From Myrica gale (Eukaryota > Streptophyta > Magnoliopsida > Fagales > Myricaceae): a stretch of DNA of 64,000 nucleotides. Below, one piece after another: positions 44,058 to 56,051 of the stretch. The translations under genes and the position numbers were made by a program. Numbering within the stretch: the stretch's first letter is position 1; each line of letters starts with the position of its first letter. The stretch is taken from positions 25,366,874 through 25,430,873 of the forward strand of contig OZ005607.1 of the NCBI GenBank assembly GCA_963930655.1, written 5' to 3'. The notes under the pieces are model-generated. The model had not been told where the DNA came from. It saw only the letters and a list, made by a program, of their open reading frames with translations, and searched no databases.

Positions 44058-46060
44058 CAAGTTCCCTGCATAGATGGACTGCGGCAGCGGTATTTCAGTT
44101 TTTCACGGTTAGGTATTTCTTCTTCGTTTTTCTCTTCTCAACTAGCTATTCGTTTATCAATATTGTTTACCATTTTTGTTTTACTTTTGCTTAAAATCTG
44201 ATATTTATTGAAACAGAATGGCTTGCCACTTGTTCATTATTTCGGAGACTATAATTCAAAGACTATTCGGTCTCTCCGATGGAACCAAAGGACAACACCA
44301 AGTGAGTGAATGATTGGCCTCCGACATTAAATTCTTTTACAATATTTGTTTGATGGCTGGAAGATAAGTTGACTCATGCTTGGGTAGACTTTTAGGATAG
44401 CATTTTCCAGGTTTGCTCTGTCTCGTCCTTTGGTTTCTCACGCATAGTTGTAACGCTTCAAAATTCATTGTTTCCTAACCTAACTTGAAGCATAAATTCT
44501 AATCCTTTTATAACTGCAAAGCCATGATTTTTGTAACCTAGTGACCCAAGAAGATCATTTCATGCAATTGTGTGTGTTTTTTCTGCTTAAATCTACTATG
44601 GTTATGCTGTCATTTTTTGGTGAAAACCAGCTGGACTTGTGGTCTGGTGGCAAATCTCCTGTAGTGTATAATCCAATTTATCATTCAGTTCCTTTCTCTT
44701 GAAAGCTACCATGGAGGAACTTAAGAAGGGTTGTAGAGAGCGATCTTATCGATCGAAGAAACAGGTAGATCAATTTTCTATGGTGCTCCTTTCTTTATCC
44801 TTAGTATCACTTTTGTTTTCACTTTTGTTTTTGTTTTTGTTTTTTTGTATCTTTTCCTAAGTGCATATAAGATACTTACCATGCACAGACTATACTAAAA
44901 AAAAAATAAACAAATGCAATTTTTCCAGATTGAGAATAGTAATAAAATCAGTAAGACCAATTTCCTATCTGCCAAACCCCCTACCAAAAAATGAAAAATC
45001 ATCGCTAACTCGAAAATTTAAATCTATTGGAAGAAGTGAACTTTATATTGACACAATGATGGGCAGACCCGTGAACAATAGAAACTAGTGAAAGCTCAAT
45101 TTGTGTCTTGTCATTCATCCAGGTACTTGCAAACTTTGATGAAGGATGTTACTGCTAACAATAACAGGAGAATAAGTCAGTCACCATTTGGCTAGGAGGA
45201 AGGTGTCAGTCTGTGAAAAGAAGCAGCTTTCGGAGTATGCAATTGATTCAAGTAAGAACATAATCATAAATGCCCATTCAATAGGATAGCTGCTTCTAAA
45301 ATTCTAGAGAATGTTTTAAGTTATTTTACATCAATGGAAAATGTCTTGTTGGCTTGCTAGGGTTATCCTTAAGAATACTCAAATTTGTCGTACTGTTCTT
45401 GTTTTAGGTAACAATGATGATCCATTCCACGTGAGCGTTATCCCTGTTAAACTTGCAAAGGCACAAATTTGTCCCATGCATTTGCAATTCCTGAAGTTTG
45501 AGCTCCTTGATGCAGCAAACCTTGGAAAGGATTGTTTATCATACAGGTTTTTACTTCTTCTCTTGTTGTTACTTGATGCCTGGAATAGTATGTAACTCAA
45601 AAATGTCATACAACTATCTTTTCTACTAACCAATACATTTGATTGTGACTCGTTTCTGTTAGCTTTGTACAGATTGAACTTTTATCGGTACCGAAGGATA
45701 ACAACAAGTAAGTGAAATGATTGGCCTCTTATACTAAATTCTTTACAATATATGCCCGATGACTAGCAGATTATTTGATTCATACTTTATGTGATTTTTA
45801 GGACAACATTTTCCAAGTTTTCTCTGACCTTTCCTTTTGTTTCTCGAGCATAGCCTAACCTAATTCGAAGCATAAATCCTAATCCTTTAATAACCTTAAA
45901 GCCATGATCTTTGTGACCAAGTGACCCAAGAATATCATCTGATCTACTTGTATGTGGATTTTCTATTTAAATCTACTATGCTTGTGCTGTTATTCCTTTC
46001 TTGAGTTAAACATTTTGTCATTTTTTTATGATGAGGCACTAAAACTTTGTGACAACCAGC
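44058..46060. other. CNL 3'-flank remnants, no complete gene
   Basis: Diverged copies of the CNL 3' flank, including the exon-like block after TTGTTTTAG at 45407 (translatable as DDPFHVSVIPVKLAKAQ and more). No independent gene is supported. Confidence 0.5.
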
Positions 46061-47333
46061 GGGACTCTCTGGACAAGAAGCGCCTTCGCCACCTTACCTC
46101 TCTTCAATATTTGGATATCTTTTGTTGCCCTAAGTTCAAGTTCCTGCCAGAAGAGGGGCTGCCTGCCTCCCATGTATCTCTAGAGATCAAAGAATGTCCT
46201 TCGTACGGGAAAAAAAGTGTTTTCCCACCCCTCAAGCTCCTTCACCGAGCCTTAAGGTTTTCCCACTATCTTCAAATAGTGTACACACTAGCTTCCGGGT
46301 GCTAGAGAACCGTACAAGTGTTTTTTACGGGCTTAACACTTAAACTCACCCAAGTGGTTTTTCGGGCTCACCACTCACAACCTAACCAAGCTTGAGATAT
46401 ACCCTCGCTAAGCTTCTTCTTTAATGAACAACCTCACTAAAGGAATCAGCTCTTTTGGATATAAAGATTACAAGAATAAAACGCTCTCAAAGAGTGGACA
46501 TGAAAACGGAAAGCTCTATCTCTTGATTCACACAAAGATAAGGATATGAAAGTGTGTTTTGTGTAAATGATTTGAGAAATATAGAATATGAAAGGTTTGA
46601 AATATTTCTCAAGTGATTTAAATGATATGTCGTCGGTCTCTCTTTGTTTTGAACGTAATGAAGGTGTATTTATAGGCCACATATGAACACTAGCCGTTTA
46701 TAGCCGTTAGGGGTCGATTTGACACTTTTACCGTTGTACCGGTCAACCGCTTCATGTACAGTCAACCACTTCAACTTGCCGTTAGTCAACGGTCATAAAA
46801 TTTGAATGCTGTCAAATTTTGTCTCATCATCCGCTTCATATAGCGATCAACCGCTATAAATCATTTCATAGGCGGTTCAATTAAAACCACGTTTATGACC
46901 TTTTGAAAGACCCAATTTTAAAGACTTACTCTCAATAAGTATATGAAAGGTTTGAGAGTTTGATTGTGGTGTTTTGAAACCAACATTTTAATGTTTCAAA
47001 CAAAAAGTAAAACAATTTATGCATGTTTTTGAAAGATATGCGAGTGTGATTCATAATCCTTGTCAAAAAGTGAAACTAAGAGTTACAAGGTTTATACCCT
47101 AAGGTCTTGAAACTTCACTTTTGAGCTCCTTGCATCTATTTGATCTTCTTTCTTCAAGTCTTTGACTCTTTCATCAAAACGTCTTTGTCTTTGAAAATGT
47201 CCATTTTATAAACTTGATCCATTTATTGAAATAATCAAAATTTCGATTGTGCACAAAAGCCAACAGTACGGGAAAAGAATGGAGCAGTATTGCTCATGTC
47301 CCCTACGTAAAGTTTGGTGGCCAAGTGATTTGA
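46061..47333 (+). pseudogene. CNL C-terminal LRR fragment split by a solo LTR
   Basis: 46061-46207 encodes CCPKFKFLPEEGLPAS and the next LRR residues. The matching tail (GKRMEQ-type codons to TGA) resumes at 47266-47333. The 1058-bp insertion between them carries the duplication GTACG on both sides. Confidence 0.82.
46208..47265 (-). mobile_element. Solo LTR (retrotransposon), about 1.06 kb
   Basis: Flanked by GTACG at 46203-46207 and 47266-47270. On the minus strand it begins TGTTGGCTTTTGTGCAC and contains TATAAATACACC (complement of about 46665-46676), as expected for an LTR promoter. The other end is less clean: a TG...CA boundary would stop near 46218, leaving an A-rich stretch unexplained. 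No internal coding region remains. Confidence 0.68.
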
Positions 47334-49287
47334 TGTAGCTCAAAGTATTGCAAGTTCCTTGCATAGACGGACTGTGGGAACAGTATTTCAGCTTTTATGG
47401 TTAGGTATTTCGGTTCTTTTTTTTCTCCTCTCAACTACCTATTAATTTATCAATTACATTTACAATTTCCTTTTAACATTTGCTTAAAACCTTTCTTTAC
47501 TGAAACAGAATGCCTTGCCACTCGTTCAATCTTCCTTCGCTTCATTATTTCGGAGATTATAATTCAAAGACTAGTCGGCCTTTCCGATCCCACACCTAGA
47601 AATTAATCTAGAGTGTACAAAGCTGGGGACGATGCAACTCCTGTAGGTTTTTAACTATGCTAGCCTGAAATCCTCATGGTTTCTTTTCTGTGGTCAATTT
47701 TCACTGACTTAATAACCGAACTGACAGGGTTAGCTCTCTACAGCTTGAACTTTTAAGCAAGTGAATGAAGGGCCTTTGACACTAAATTATTTATAATATC
47801 TGTTTGATGACTGACAGATTATTTGATTCATAGGTTATAGTTGAGGTGATTTTAGGATAGCATTTTTCAGGTTTGCTCCGTCTTTTCCTTTGTCTTCAAG
47901 AGCATTGCCAAACGCTGCAAAACTCATTCTTTGCTCACCTAATTTGTAGCATAATCCTTATCCTTTTATAGCCTCAAAGCCAGGATCTTTGTCACCAAGA
48001 AGAATATCATCTGATGCACTTGTACGCTAATTTTATTTTTAAATCTACTATGCTTATGCTGTCATTTCTTTGTGGATTAGATATTTTGCAAGTTTTTGAT
48101 GAATAGGCACTAAACCTTAATGACAAATAATCATTTCAGTAAGCATATATAAATTTGTTCGTATTATGCTTGTTTTAGGTAAAGTGCATTGAAGGACAAT
48201 AATAATCCATTCCACGTGGGGCTCTCCTGTTAAACTTGCAGAGGCACAGAGCTGTCCCTTGGATCTGCAATACCTGAAGTTTCAGCTCCTCTTGTTTTTA
48301 CTTGGAAACATTTGATAATTATATAACAAGGTTTTTACTTCTCTTGTTTCTGCTTGATATCTGGAATGGGTAATACTCAAAAATGTCATTCGACCATCTC
48401 TTCTACTAACTAATATATTTGATTGTTACTTGTTTCAGTGAGACTTGTGTGATATTTGGATGGAATTGTAAACCGTGGAACAACTTGAAGCTGTTTTCAA
48501 GCAACGTGGGCCCAACCATAAGAAATAAGGTCCATCAAATAGTAGATTTGGCTGCACCCCGTTTGGATTTATTACTTTTAACTATATTCACCTTTCATCT
48601 TTGATATCTGCTTCTATGCAGCAAGAGGGGTGGTATGCAGTGTTATCTTGGACGCAGCAACACCATTGATGCCTTATTGTTGAATTCAAACGTGCTTGTT
48701 CGATGCTGGGTGCTATTAAGGTATTGATTTTGCTGTTATGTTCTCTGCACTGCTAATTTGTTTTTGTGCATATTGGATCAGATGCCTCAGTGGTCTTATG
48801 AATACTTTGTGGTCATTTTGTTTTTTCCTTGTCTGATTAAAATGAGTTATTATATTACTCAAGGATGAGGTTGGATCTAATGATTTGGTGGATCTTGCAG
48901 CAAAAATAATTGGAGTCATGGAAACATCAATGGGATATCACATTATGCAGCTAATTGTGATCATCAAATTCAAGTATGAGTTTAGATTCTTTGCCTTAAG
49001 ATATGTGAGGTATTCTGTATCTCGACAAGTTGAGCTTTGCTAATATTAGATTTTAGTCTCGTTGCCTTTTGCTTTTAGTTTGCAGGTTAGTTTTTGTAAT
49101 TTTGAGTTCTTCTATTTGTGTTTTGAGTCCTATCTTTTCTTTGATGTAACCACAATATTCTTCCACCCTAAGTGAGGGTATTTAATAAAGATCGGATGTA
49201 CTGGCCTCTTACATTAAAGAAAAAAAACGGTAAAGAGAAACTTTTAAACTATGTTATTAATTCTGCTATATTTAAAGTCAGTAAAGT
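47334..49287. other. CNL 3'-flank remnants and intergenic DNA
   Basis: Recognisable flank pieces at 47400-47620 and the exon-like block at about 48178-48300, which is frame-shifted. 48805-48935 is repeated at 54385-54510 (TTGTGGTCATTTTGTTTTTTCC). No gene. Confidence 0.5.
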
Positions 49288-49320
49288 CACTACAAGAAAT
49301 AATGCTTTAGGTGACAAAAG

Positions 49321-49576
49321 ATTGGAGGAGGCCAAATTACAGATTGAGGAGATGAGGGCTAGACAATTGGAATATGAAGCGTTTTTGGTTAAGCGGTCAG
49401 ATATGGAGCAGACAATGCGAGAGCATCTGCAGATGATGGAGGAGCAGCAACGGAAGAAAGACGCAGAGCTGATGAAGATAATGGCGGAGCAGCAACGGAA
49501 AAAAGACGAAGAGCACCAGAAGATTATGCAGGAGCAGCAAAAGAACCTAGTGGAACAACAAGAACAGAGGATGTAA
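49321..49576 (+). pseudogene. CACTA-associated coiled-coil coding fragment
   Basis: Encodes an 85-residue Glu/Gln/Met/Lys-rich helix (EEMRARQLEYEAF, then repeated AEQQRKKDEE units). Such coiled coils end plant En/Spm-type transposase-associated proteins. It starts 30 bases inside the CACTA end, so an internal deletion has fused it to the terminus. The open frame begins outside the element at 49172, which is coincidental. Confidence 0.5.
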
Positions 49577-49720
49577 CTAATGGCGGAGCAGATGCGTGAG
49601 CAGCCGATGGAGGAGATGAGACAGATGCAATCTCGTAACACCCAAACGAAAATTTGAGTAAATTTATATATTTTTACTATTTTTTCAGTACCTATCCATT
49701 ATGTATTTTATTTACTTATA

Positions 49721-49930
49721 AGGGGCGTTTGTTTCCCAATTTTTTCAACCCTCAACATTTCCAAACAATCATAAAATAATATCTTTCTCCTCATTAAATT
49801 ATAAAATAATATTATACTATTCAATTAAATCTTCTCTCTTCTCACTTTTCTATAAAATACTATATTTTTTCATAAACCCCAATACCCAAAATTTCCAAAA
49901 TCCCAATATTTCCACAAACAAACGCCCCCT
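49721..49930 (-). mobile_element. MITE nested in the CACTA remnant
   Basis: Ends AGGGGCGTTTGTTT and AAACAAACGCCCCCT are inverted complements apart from one G. The AT-rich interior resembles, in reverse, the MITEs at 2799 and 7952. Target duplication unclear. Confidence 0.7.
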
Positions 49931-50558
49931 TAATAACGATTGCATATTTATAGATATTTTATTATATTATGAGCAGTAAATATCTTCATATTTATATTAT
50001 TTAATAAATTTTAATTAAATGAATCCAAATATATAGAAAACCGTTCGCAAGGGTGTTACATGTCGTTCTAGCGTGCGCACGCATAACTATCGTCCGAACA
50101 CTTTGCTTTAAATTATATAGTCTGAACGGTGTATATAACATCCACGCGTTCTTAAAATAAGAAACCGTGCGCACGATACACAAAAACGTTCGAACGTGTG
50201 CAACGTACAACGAGTCCGAACTGTATATGTAAAGGTTCGAACCGCGTTTTCATATGGCAAAATAAATTTCGTCATATATTCATATAAGCGTTCGGACGTT
50301 AATATACAATGGTGCATACGTTTATTGCGTGAGAAAATGTATTTTCGTCGCATTGGATTAATCGTTCACATGAGCTGTGCGGAGAGATAACGTTCGCACT
50401 GCTCATGTGAAGGGTTGGACTATACTGGGCATGAAGATTTTGAATTTCGTCAGTATGACACCAAAACGTTCGGACGGGGTATAAACCGTCCGAACGGTTT
50501 TGCGTGACAGAACACGAAAATCGTCACCCAAAACCTTTGCTGACAGGCTTTAGGTGAC

Positions 50559-51538
50559 AAGCTAAAACGGAAATGTTTCTACTTAGATTCACTTGAGGCA
50601 ACTTATATAAGGACAATAGTTCAATGATTAGAAAGATGAACTTTCACTTTTAAACGACTTATATTCAACAGGTGAGTATGAGTTTGAATCCTAATGTTTG
50701 CGAGCAAGTCCTTGATTTAAATGATACTTGAGTTGTGGGATTGGTTCAAGTGTACAAGACTTGTTGCATTCTCAGTCTAGTCAGTTTTTAAGCTGGACCA
50801 AGTCCGTTCGAACTCGGTATACAAGGACCAGTTTCAACGAATTTTGTGCAGCAAAATAATATTGCCCAAATATTGTGTGTAGCAAATAATCACTTCCTTA
50901 GATTTCGAAGGTGGTCATGATATCATATGTTTGTTTCCCTAAAATTCTGTGGATTTCTCTTATAATAAAAAGTTAATCCTACGTAAGCTATGAATTTTCA
51001 ATGGCATAAATAACAGCTAGCCTAATTTACTTATCCTAATTAAAATACAATTTAATTATATGTAGTAATTGTTCTTAGAAAGTTCAAAACATAGAGGAAT
51101 AAAGCCTCTTTGTCTTCATTCTCTCTAAGTCAAGGTCAAGTAGCATGTTTTGAAAACCGCATTTACATTTTCTTAGCAAGTGGGGCTACATTAAGATAAC
51201 AATCATAATTTCTTTATTGACAATGGAGAATCTCAGAAAATTATAATTAGGATCATGATAAAGATTTTTCACCAATAAAACCCCCTGTACAATTCCAAAG
51301 AAAATCCATGAAAATTCATTAGCCTCTGAAAGTTCTTCACTTTGCTCACCATCTCTCTCTGTAGTCTCTTCTTCGGCTTGGTGGCTCTGCTATAAGTAAT
51401 GAGGTGTGGGTTCGGTTGGAGTTTTAGTTGAAGTGGGCCCTAAAAGCTTAATGCCTACAGATCGAGTCCAGCCCATCTTCGACCCAAGGTCCTCGCCAAC
51501 AGTTCTCTCCATCGAGTGCCTCAAAGGGTCCTCCAAAG
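50559..51538 (+). repeat. Duplicate of promoter and exon-1 start of the downstream gene
   Basis: Close copy of 56052-57025. It starts at AAGCTAAAAC and ends at CTCCAAAG. It includes a SINE-like tRNA-type segment (AGTTCAATGATTAG... and a box-B-like GTTTGAATCC), the CT-rich 5' UTR and the first 43 codons of the gene. Confidence 0.88.
51416..51538 (+). pseudogene. Truncated exon-1 copy with lost start codon
   Basis: Corresponds to 56893-57025 of the intact gene. The initiator ATG is GTG here (A to G at 51416), an indel is present, and similarity ends at CTCCAAAG, after which unrelated sequence follows. No product expected. Confidence 0.85.
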
Positions 51539-52155
51539 GGACTCGGATTCCCTCCTAAGAGAGAATTTGTGAGTCGGTCCTGACAGGCCGCTGGATGGGT
51601 GACAGCACATTAATGAACCTATCCAACGACCTGTATTAAAATTCCTTAAAAAAATTCAAAATGAAAGAAGAAAAGTTGGGATGGGGCGTTAAAACGTACC
51701 GGTGAGCAAAACTCACTATTTCAATATCTCCCTCAGAATACGCTTCCCGCCCAATTTTTTATTTTGCTTCTCCGGCGAGCTTGAGAAGTATGTATAAGTC
51801 TTACCCCTGTTCATGTTCTCTATGCAGTTCAGGATTATGATATCGTCGTAACACATTATCTCTAACGCAACAAGCACCTTCTGGTCTTCCTTTGTCAGGT
51901 TGCAGAACACAAACTTCACATCTACTTTGGAACCCACCGGAGTTTGTCCCGTAGATGAGGCGCAGGAAGTGGCGGCGCAGGTACTGGTCCGGAAGCGTTA
52001 GGATGCCAAGGAGTACTCGGATTTCGTTCGATGAAGCATTGGAGGCAGGTGACGGGTGCAAAAAGTGTGAAGTGAACCTTTTGACTTTTCTTCCTCTAAG
52101 GAAGGTGATGGGTGCAAAAAAGTGTGAAGTGAACCAATTTATCCCTAGTCCCTGC
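51539..52155. other. Unassigned sequence with a short direct repeat
   Basis: GGTGACGGGTGCAAAAAGTG at 52048 recurs with changes at 52106. No gene supported. Confidence 0.45.
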
Positions 52156-52555
52156 CTAGTACATAAAAGGGTTTACACGGTTCGTCCACGTATTAGATCA
52201 GCCTGAGCATGAATTGCCCGAGCCCGGGGTCCCGGTACATAAAAAGGTGAAATTTACACGGTTTGATCCACATATTAGATCAGCCCGAGCATGAATTGCC
52301 CGAGCCCGGGGTCCCGGTAAATAAAAGGGTGAAATTTACACGGTTTGATCCACGTATTAGATCAGCCCGAGCATGAATTGCCTGAGCCCGAGGTCCCGGT
52401 ACATAAAAGGGTGAAATTTACACGGTTTGATCCACGTATTAGATCAACCCGAGCATGAATTACCCGAGCCCGTGGTCCTGGTACATAAAACAACCAATTT
52501 TCCTTTTCGTAAATAAACAAAAAACCCCGGGGTCCCGGTACATAAGAGGGTTAAA
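52156..52555. repeat. Minisatellite-like tandem repeat, 82-bp period, about four units
   Basis: The motif TTAGATCA-CCCGAGCATGAAT recurs at 52195, 52277, 52359 and 52441 (exactly 82 bp apart), with GGTCCCGGTACATAAAAGGG in each unit. A fifth partial GGTCCCGGTACATAA lies at 52528. GC-rich against an AT-rich surround. Confidence 0.92.
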
Positions 52556-53204
52556 AAAACCACGGGTCCCGTCTGACAAAGTACAAACAACTACATTAAC
52601 TCCTCTAGATTTCGCCATCTCTCGACGCCTGAAAGGGCTTTTCCTTCACTTGGATTCTGAGTAAAGATAAAGTAAAAACTATTATTATTTTTAAGTCAAA
52701 TTATTTATTCTCAAATTCAAACAATGACTACAATTAAAATATCAATCTTACCTCCTGCTTATCCACTAACTGCGGAGAATGCGCAACCGGTATAGAAGCT
52801 TCCACCATAACGGTTTTCTGTTTTTTTGCTACATTTCTTCTTTCTTCCACCACCATGGTTTTCTTCTTTTTTGCCACATTCCTTCTTTTCTTAATGCCAC
52901 TTTTAAGCCGCTTGTTACTCTTATATTTAACTTCTCTGAAAGGGCAAAAACAACCCAAGAGGGGGGGTGAATTGGGTTTTAAAAACAAAACTTTTGTCTT
53001 TTTTCTTATAAAACCCAATATGCTAAGTGAACAAAAGCTTTTGTTCTGGAAATTGAAAAGGCTGTTGTATTTGGCATGCTATTTATCAGCGCATGATTCA
53101 TCGTCATTCAAGCTTCTATTACTATTCTTATGCGAAAATGACACCATTGACGTCGAGACACTAAGCGACAGTAGTTTTGTAGTTTACAAGTGAAGGGGGG
53201 AGAA
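52556..53204. other. Unassigned sequence
   Basis: A minus-strand frame (52734-53018) holds a Lys-rich 16-residue repeat (RRNVAKKKKT, RRNVAKKQKT) but no known domain; I do not call it a gene. Confidence 0.4.
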
Positions 53205-53475
53205 AAGGACAAATCATTCTGGAGAATGTTTTAAGTTATTTTACATCAATGGCAAATGTCTTTTTGGCTTGCTAGGGTTATCCTTAAGCATACTCAATTT
53301 GCCGTACTGTTCTTGCTTTAGGTAAGTGCATCGAAGGACAATGATGATCCGTTCCACATGAGCGTTTTCCCTGTTAAACTTGCAGAGGCACAGAGCTGTC
53401 CCGTGCATCTGCAATTCCTGAAGTTTCAGCTCCTTGATTCAGCAAACCTTGGAAAGGATTGTTTTATCATACAGG
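53205..53475 (+). pseudogene. CNL 3'-flank remnant with exon-like block
   Basis: Matches 45300-45545, including the acceptor TTGCTTTAG and a block translatable as DDPFHMSVFPVKLAEAQ, then HLQFLKFQLLDSANLG. It marks the far edge of CNL-derived DNA in this window. Confidence 0.7.
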
Positions 53476-53592
53476 TTTTTATTTTTTTCTCTTGTTTTTG
53501 CTTGAGGCCTAGAATGGTATGTAACTCAAAAATGTTATACAACTATCTCTTCTACTAACCAACCTTCTCCTTATTCAACATTGTCACAGAGA

Positions 53593-54112
53593 TCACTTAG
53601 TGGCTTGGGAAGAAAAGGCTAGACAAGAGTTGAAGGTTTGGAGAGCTCCTTATTGTGGGTTTGTGAAGATTAATACGAATGCTGCTGTGAGACAGTCCTA
53701 TGTGGCTGTAGGCTGTATTGGTCATGACTACCAGGGGAAAGCATTATGGCTCATTCAGAGATTTTGCCGAGGATGTCTCCATTGCTGGCTGAGTACACTC
53801 CGGATGGCAGCTGGTGAAGCTGCTTTGAGTAGACTTGAGCAAGTTTGTTTGAGAGTAATTCTGTTCTTGCTATTTCTAGCATTTCCGATCCCTCCTTAAT
53901 GCTTCCGGATCCTGCGGCTGCTACCATTGAAGTCATTCGTGAGATGATGTTCCCCTTCCCATCGTGGAACTTCACCAAAATTTCACGTCAAGCTAACCAT
54001 TGCGGATAGTTTGGCTAAATGGGCGGCTACTAGCCATTCTTTTGGGGCCATTCCTCTTAATATTGTCCCTGTTTCTTGTTTAAGACTTTGTGGCTTCTTT
54101 AAGGCCCCTTGA
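53593..54112 (+). pseudogene. RNase H-like (RVT_3) fragment, LINE-type
   Basis: Translation in shifting frames gives YCGFVKINTNAAV and later a Ser-Arg-Gln-Ala-Asn-His-x-Ala-Asp-Ser-Leu-Ala pattern, typical of the plant RNase H-like domain found at the end of non-LTR retrotransposons and in related host proteins. At least one frameshift and a changed first Asp (Asn in NTNA) make activity unlikely. Confidence 0.65.
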
Positions 54113-56051
54113 TACTCTGTTTTTATATTTGGTTTGGTTTGAATGATATTTCATTGTTTGCGTATGACATTCAGTATCACTACTTCAAACTTCTGTAATT
54201 TCTGTTGTGAATGGTGAAGTTCATATTAGGGAAAAGCAAAGCAAGCTGAAATTTTTGCCATCATTCTCCCTCATTATATGATTGAGACAATTTGAATTTT
54301 GTGTTTCTAGTTGACATTCCAAAAATATCTTTGCCAATTGGATCACATGTTCTCCCCGCCAAACCAAATATCCATCCAAGATTGTGGTCATTTTGTTTTT
54401 TCCATGTCTGAATAAAATAAGCTATTACATTACTCAAGTATGTGGTTGGATCTAATGATCTGGTGGTTCTTGCAGCAAAAAACAGTAAGGGTCATGGAAA
54501 CATCAATGGTATGAATTTTGGGAGAGGCCATGGCTATGCTTGAGAACAGATATGATTTCTCAAGTTGGACACGTGGGTTATAGTGGACCAAATGTAGAAT
54601 ATGGCAAGATGGTCTACCGAAATGCCAATGTTATATGAGCCGTAGTCAAGGTGTCATTACTCAGGCTCTCACTAGTACACTATTTCTGCTCCCATTTTGT
54701 TGAACATAGCTATTTTTGCACTGGGAGGGGTGTCCAGAAGACTGCACCGACTGATTTTGAAATGAAAGTTCAAATGTGATGGTTTCGGGCTATCCTGCTG
54801 GTATTCGGTTCCACTATTTAGGTTGTCTTTGTAATCTCCAATTAGGGGAGACCGTGTTATTTCTCCTTTGTATCCAAACAGAGGGTGAATTCCCTTGCAT
54901 TTTTTTTCTTAGTGAATGATATATCCTGTACATGGTTACTGTTGGTAACCATTAATCCTCTACACTTCTTAGGTCTCTTTTCTTATTCATATAAAACGTG
55001 GAAGTAGAAACTTCACACGATTTGAAGTTCAGAGTCTCTAATTCTCACCAGTCACATACCAAATCTATTTGACGTTTTGTCTTGACCTTTGACAATTCAA
55101 AGCTGAAGCATCTGTTTTTTACTTTTCGACTGTGGAGGAACGAATGCTTTTGTTGGTTGATAGGCTTCAATTTAGATAGAAGATCTCTTGAATCAGTGTG
55201 CTGTTCAAATGTTCGTGTTCCACACATATTCGTGTCCTCTGCAGAAGCTTCTATTAACTGTTTAACCAGCACACCAAAAAGTAAAAACCTGAATTATTAA
55301 TGGACAACCTCATTTTCAGTGTGGGTTCCTATCAAGGGCTCGACATCATTTATATATTTAAAGCCTGCGTCAACTTTTGAGTTCTGCAGAACATTCATAC
55401 TGTTATATCGGGCCCACTTCTTGTAGTCATGTTTTGTAAAAATATCATATTCGGGCAATTGGATTACCTTGATCAAGTGATTTAGGAAGATAGGAACCTT
55501 TGAATCTAGGAAGATTATCTTTATTCATAATCTGTTCTGTGGTCTTTGCTTATAAAAAGGGTTGAAATTTGTTCCATGCTAAGTTTTATTTATTTTTTCT
55601 TAGTTGAAAAAAAGGACTTTTTTGATGGTGTCATTTCCTTCGCTCTCTCAGAAACTATGCATCTTTACATGTCATAGGAGAGCTTCTAAAACGATAACGA
55701 GACTTTTCCATTGATTTCTTATCGTTTTTCAAGCCACTCGTTTAGAAGCTTTTTCTTTTTACCTCTTGATGCTGAGATAATGGCTTTGTTATGTGTCATC
55801 CCAAAAGTGATGTCTACATGTGAAGCAAGGTGACAAGTCATGTTGAATTGGGTGTGAAAAGGCCAAGGCCGCAATATGGAATTGGGTTTAAAATTTAAAC
55901 AGCTCCATAATTATTATTATTTTTTAATTCAGTTGAATCTGGATCAAATTCAAAGAACTAACTCCTTTTTTTCCTAGATAAAATAAAGGGATAAAGTTTC
56001 TTAGTCCAAAATACTTTAGGTCCTTTTGATTAAGGGCTGTATTGATGAGAA
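54113..56051. other. Intergenic DNA, no gene seen
   Basis: 54385-54510 repeats 48805-48935, and 55608-55715 repeats 21036-21150. No complete gene. Confidence 0.45.

Larger units (their letters stand above)
49288..50545 (+). mobile_element. CACTA (En/Spm-like) remnant
   Basis: Begins CACTACAAGAAATAATGC, the hallmark end of plant CACTA elements, followed by TTTAGGTGACAAAA. Near the other end CGTCACCCAAAACC (50522-50535) is the inverted counterpart of the subterminal TTTAGGTGAC, but the last bases CTTGTAGTG are missing, so the right end is broken. 50040-50510 is dense in CGTTCGGAC/GTTCGAAC motifs, resembling subterminal repeats. A coiled-coil coding fragment and a nested MITE lie inside. Confidence 0.65.

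Noticed and set aside
49172-49320. Upstream part of the coiled-coil frame as a real N terminus
   Set aside because: It lies outside the CACTA end and is AT-rich filler that happens to stay open.
52156-52555. CRISPR-like array
   Set aside because: Whole units repeat with no unique spacers, in a plant nuclear context; it is a plain tandem repeat.
52734-53018. Minus-strand Lys-rich frame with an internal repeat
   Set aside because: No known domain, no splice or promoter support, and it may be simple low-complexity sequence.
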